From positions 1 through 8,628 of the forward strand of contig JBKPSJ010000138.1 of NCBI GenBank assembly GCA_046765875.1: a DNA stretch of 8,628 nucleotides, given 5' to 3'. Source of the DNA: DASRHY01 sp046765875. GTDB taxonomy: Bacteria > Actinomycetota > Actinomycetes > Propionibacteriales > Kribbellaceae. Every line of letters begins with the position of its first letter. Within the stretch, counting starts at the first letter, position 1. A program made the position numbers and the translations under genes. A model generated the notes under the pieces. It was not told the DNA's origin. It made no database searches and was given only the letters and a program-made list of their open reading frames with translations. This document shows positions 5,780 to 8,628 of the stretch, piece by piece.

Positions 5780-6523
5780 ATGTCAGACAACCCGGCGCTG
5801 GTACTGCTGCCTGCCGTGGACGTGGCGGGAGGGCAGGCGGTCCGGCTGGTCCAGGGCGAGGCCGGCACCGAGACCTCGTACGGCGACCCGTTGGCCGCGG
5901 CGCTGGCCTGGCAGGAGGCCGGGGCGGAGTGGATCCACCTGGTCGACCTGGACGCCGCGTTCGGGCGCGGCGAGAACCGCGAACTGCTCGCCGAGGTGAC
6001 TGGCAAGGTCGATGTCAAGGTCGAACTGTCCGGCGGGATCCGCGACGACGACTCCCTGGACACGGCGCTGGCCACCGGCGCCGCCCGGGTGAACATCGGT
6101 ACGGCTGCGCTGGAGTACCCAGAGTGGTGCGACCGGGTGATCGCGACGTACGGCGACCGCGTCGCGATCGGGCTGGACGTGCGCGGCCGGACCCTGGCGG
6201 CGCGCGGCTGGACCCAGGAGGGCGGCGACCTGTACGAGGTGCTGGAGCGGCTGGAGATCGCCGGCTGCGAGCGGTATGTCGTCACCGACGTCACCAAGGA
6301 CGGCATGCTCCAGGGTCCGAACCTGGACCTGTACCGCGACCTGTGCGGCTTCACCGCCAGGCCGGTCGTCGCCAGCGGCGGGGTGTCCAGCCTCGACGAC
6401 CTGCGCGCGCTGGCCGATCTGGTCCCCCTCGGCGTCGAGGGCGCGATCATCGGCAAGGCCCTGTACGCCGGGGCGTTCACACTGGAACAGGCCCTCGAGC
6501 TCACCCGTGGAGGACGCCCATGA
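5780..6523 (+). CDS. priA: Bifunctional phosphoribosyl isomerase A (HisA/TrpF activities)
   Basis: Cytoplasmic TIM-barrel isomerase of 247 residues. In actinomycetes lacking a separate trpF, PriA performs two Amadori rearrangements: the HisA step on ProFAR in histidine synthesis and the TrpF step on phosphoribosylanthranilate in tryptophan synthesis. The two catalytic Asp are visible: D14 in LLPAVDV and D170 in YVVTDVTKDG. Also present are the phosphate-binding ELSGGIRDD (82-90) and VASGGVSSLDDLR (197-209). R142 and W144 in ARGWTQEGGD correspond to Mycobacterium tuberculosis PriA Arg143 and Trp145, which serve the dual substrate range. WIHLVDLDAAFGRGEN is also nearly identical to mycobacterial PriA as I recall it. 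No hisH or hisB lies directly upstream. The stop overlaps the next gene by 4 bp (ATGA), implying translational coupling. Confidence 0.95.
   Translation: MSDNPALVLLPAVDVAGGQAVRLVQGEAGTETSYGDPLAAALAWQEAGAEWIHLVDLDAAFGRGENRELLAEVTGKVDVKVELSGGIRDDDSLDTALATGAARVNIGTAALEYPEWCDRVIATYGDRVAIGLDVRGRTLAARGWTQEGGDLYEVLERLEIAGCERYVVTDVTKDGMLQGPNLDLYRDLCGFTARPVVASGGVSSLDDLRALADLVPLGVEGAIIGKALYAGAFTLEQALELTRGGRP
6509..6513 (+). promoter_or_regulatory. Ribosome binding site of the reductase-HAD gene, inside priA
   Basis: GGAGG within the last codons of priA lies 6 nt before the overlapping ATG at 6520. It fixes the start of the downstream gene and supports its translation from the priA message. Confidence 0.8.
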
Positions 6524-8628
6524 GCCTGGCCGAGCAGCTCAAAGGCAAGAAGGTCCTGGTCACCGGCGTCACCGGATTCGTCGGCGAGGCGCTGCTGCAC
6601 CGGATCATCGGCGACCTGCCGGACACGACCGTCGCGGCCGTCGTGCGGCCGAAGGGCTCGCTGTCCGGCGCGGACCGGATGGCCCAACTGCTCAACAAGG
6701 ACATCTTCAAGCCGTTCCACGGCGAGGGGGGTGCCGCCGAACTGGTGGAAAGCCGGATACAGGTGATCGAGGGCGACCTGGCCGACGTACCGGAGTTGCC
6801 CGAGGACCTCGACATCGTGGTGCACTGCGCCGGCGACGTGAGTTTCGACCCGCCGATCCACGAGGCCTTCACCACCAACGTGTTCGGTACGAAGTCGCTG
6901 CTCGAGCGCATCCTCGAGACCGGACGGCCGGTCCACTACATACACATCAGCACGGCGTACACGGCCGGCCGGCGGCGCGGCGCGATCCCGGAGACCTCGG
7001 TCGAGCACGATGTCGACTGGCGCACCGAGGCGGCGGCCGGGATGGCGATCAAGGACCGCATCGAGGAGGCGTCCCGGGCTCCGGGTCTGCTGGCACACCT
7101 GCGCAAGCAGGCCGAGAAGCAGCACCGCCGGGCCGGTCATCTGACCGCGGCCGCCGACACCGAGCGGCGGCGCAAGGAATGGGTGGCCAAGAAGCTGGTC
7201 GCGGCCGGCACCGAGCGGGCCCGTAGCCTGGGCTGGACCGACTGCTACACCTACACCAAGGCGCTGGGCGAGCGGGTGGTCGAGGAGTTCGCCGCGCCGC
7301 TGCCGACGTCGATCGTCCGGCCCGCGATCATCGAGTCCGCGTTGCAGACGCCGAACCCGGGCTGGATCGAGGGCTTCAAGATGGCCGAGCCGCTGATCCT
7401 GGCGTTCGGCCGCGGCGAGCTGCCGGAGTTCCCCGCCAGCCCGGATTCGATCGTCGAGATCATCCCGGTCGACCATGTCGTCGGCGCGATCTGCGCGGTG
7501 ATGGCGACTACGCCCGAGCCGGGCAAGCCGGAGTACTACCACGTCAGCTCGGGTGCGCGGAACCCGCTGACCTTCGCACAGCTGTACACCGACGTGCGTG
7601 GGTACTTCGACCGGCACCCCTTCGACCTCGGCGAGCGCGGTGCGGTCCGGCTGCCGTCGTGGCGGTTCCCCGGCGGCGACACCGTCGAACGCCTGCTGTC
7701 CCACGGCGAACGAGCGCACCGAATCGCCGACCAGGTCATCACCCATGTCCCGCGCAGCGAGCGCACCCGCAGGTACGCGCGTGAGCTCGACGTACAGAAG
7801 CGCCGCCTCGACTTCCTGCGCCGCTACATGGACCTGTACGCCGAGTACGCGCAGGCCGAGCTGCAGTTCGTCGACGACAAGGTCCTAGCGCTGCACAACG
7901 CGCTGGACGGTGACGACCGGGACAAGTTCTGGTGCGACTCCGCGATCATCGACTGGAAGCACTACCTGGTCGAGGTGCACTGCCCGAGCGTTACCGAGCC
8001 GCTGCGCCGGCTGGACGTGGTCCGCAAGAAGCGGAACAAGTCGCTCGCCGAGGCGGGCGGCGCGCTGCGCAGGGTGGAGCCGGTTGCCGATGGCAACAAG
8101 GTGATCGCGGCCTTCGACATGGACGGCACGCTGCTGTCGTCGAACGTGATCGAGACCTACCTGTGGATGCGGTTGCCCGAGCTGGACGCGCGCCAGAGGT
8201 GGACCGAGGTCGGCGCGATGGCCCGTCGGCTGCCCAAGCTGATCGCGGCCGAGCGCAAGGACCGCGGCGCGTTCCTGCGTACGATCTACCGCCGCTACGA
8301 GGGCGCCGACCTGGAGGAGCTGAACCGACTGGTCGACGAGTCGCTGGCCGAGCACGTGCTGGAACGGCTCAGCGCTGCCGCGGTCCGGCGGATCCGCGAG
8401 CACAAGGCCGCCGGGTACACCACGATCCTGATCACCGGCGCGGTCCGGCCGCTGACCCGGCCGCTCGAGCCGTTGTTCGACATGATCGTCGCGGCCGATC
8501 TGGCGGTGAACGACCGAGGCAGATGCACCGGCTTCCTCAGCGGGCCGCCGCTGGTCGGGGAGTCGCGGGCCGCGTGGATCAGCCACTATGCGCGCACCGA
8601 GGGCATCGACCTGCAATCTTCGTACGCG
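6520..8628 (+). CDS. Fatty acyl-CoA reductase-like SDR fused to a HAD-IB hydrolase, 3' end missing
   Basis: The frame is open for 703 codons from ATG 6520 to the last base of the window, with no stop. Residues 10-380 form an extended-SDR (NAD_binding_4) domain like fatty acyl-CoA reductases. It has the dinucleotide motif TGVTGFVG (15-22), the HCAGDVSF segment, HISTAY (142-147), the catalytic pair Y243 and K247 (YTYTK), and IVRPAII (265-271). A charged helical insert (about 178-238) is also typical. Residues 385-500 are a helical linker resembling the reductase C-terminal region. From 527 a HAD-IB phosphatase domain follows: nucleophile D533 and D535 in FDMDGTLL, motif II T639 in LITGA, and motif III probably R683. 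Motif IV would begin right at the window edge. It likely reduces an acyl-CoA or acyl carrier to an aldehyde or alcohol, with the HAD acting on a phosphorylated lipid intermediate. That coupling is inference. Probably fewer than 100 residues are missing. Confidence 0.88.
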   Translation, partial: MSLAEQLKGKKVLVTGVTGFVGEALLHRIIGDLPDTTVAAVVRPKGSLSGADRMAQLLNKDIFKPFHGEGGAAELVESRIQVIEGDLADVPELPEDLDIVVHCAGDVSFDPPIHEAFTTNVFGTKSLLERILETGRPVHYIHISTAYTAGRRRGAIPETSVEHDVDWRTEAAAGMAIKDRIEEASRAPGLLAHLRKQAEKQHRRAGHLTAAADTERRRKEWVAKKLVAAGTERARSLGWTDCYTYTKALGERVVEEFAAPLPTSIVRPAIIESALQTPNPGWIEGFKMAEPLILAFGRGELPEFPASPDSIVEIIPVDHVVGAICAVMATTPEPGKPEYYHVSSGARNPLTFAQLYTDVRGYFDRHPFDLGERGAVRLPSWRFPGGDTVERLLSHGERAHRIADQVITHVPRSERTRRYARELDVQKRRLDFLRRYMDLYAEYAQAELQFVDDKVLALHNALDGDDRDKFWCDSAIIDWKHYLVEVHCPSVTEPLRRLDVVRKKRNKSLAEAGGALRRVEPVADGNKVIAAFDMDGTLLSSNVIETYLWMRLPELDARQRWTEVGAMARRLPKLIAAERKDRGAFLRTIYRRYEGADLEELNRLVDESLAEHVLERLSAAAVRRIREHKAAGYTTILITGAVRPLTRPLEPLFDMIVAADLAVNDRGRCTGFLSGPPLVGESRAAWISHYARTEGIDLQSSYA

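Noticed and set aside
5725..7746. 673-codon open frame on the minus strand, opposite priA and the reductase gene
   Set aside because: The opposite strand carries two proteins with complete catalytic motifs. This translation is rich in Arg, Ala, Gly and Asp, has no recognisable domain, and spans two real genes.
7885..8616. 243-codon open frame on the minus strand, opposite the HAD domain
   Set aside because: It is a compositional shadow of the HAD-IB coding sequence, without a ribosome binding site or any known motif.

Overview
The window is GC-rich bacterial chromosome. Codon third positions are strongly G/C, the genes use GTG as well as ATG starts, and a PriA-type isomerase is present in place of an ordinary HisA. 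Together these point to an actinomycete; the protein style is compatible with Kribbella or a relative, but the genus is an inference. I see no rRNA, tRNA, CRISPR array, insertion sequence or phage gene. Six protein genes fill the window, the last one cut off by the right-hand edge.

Left block, minus strand: a large secreted M14 zinc carboxypeptidase with a long multidomain C-terminal half (26-3187) lies downstream of a MerR regulator and aldo/keto reductase pair (4733-3376). The pair overlaps by 4 bp as GTGA. The 188 bp between the reductase and the peptidase hold a candidate terminator hairpin for the pair and a candidate promoter with an inverted repeat for the peptidase.

Middle: a 51-bp divergent intergenic region (4734-4784) separates the MerR gene from a plus-strand class I methyltransferase (4785-5573). 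It contains a textbook MerR-type promoter: -35 and -10 elements 19 bp apart with a palindrome between them. Both divergent start codons lie where the transcripts would begin, so both mRNAs may be leaderless.

Right block, plus strand: a 206-bp leader, then priA (5780-6523), then an overlapping gene (ATGA, 6520 onward) for a fatty acyl-CoA reductase-like protein fused to a HAD-IB phosphatase domain. A near-perfect match to the dre operator of the GlcNAc-responsive regulator DasR lies across the methyltransferase stop codon, about 200 bp upstream of priA.

Functionally the window looks like ordinary chromosome: secreted protein degradation, a small inducible redox unit, a SAM methyltransferase, the shared His/Trp isomerase and a lipid-linked reductase. 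The points most worth a second look are regulatory (the dre-like site and the MerR divergent promoter) and contextual (priA apart from other his genes and translationally coupled to a reductase-HAD fusion). I found no convincing undescribed multi-gene system.
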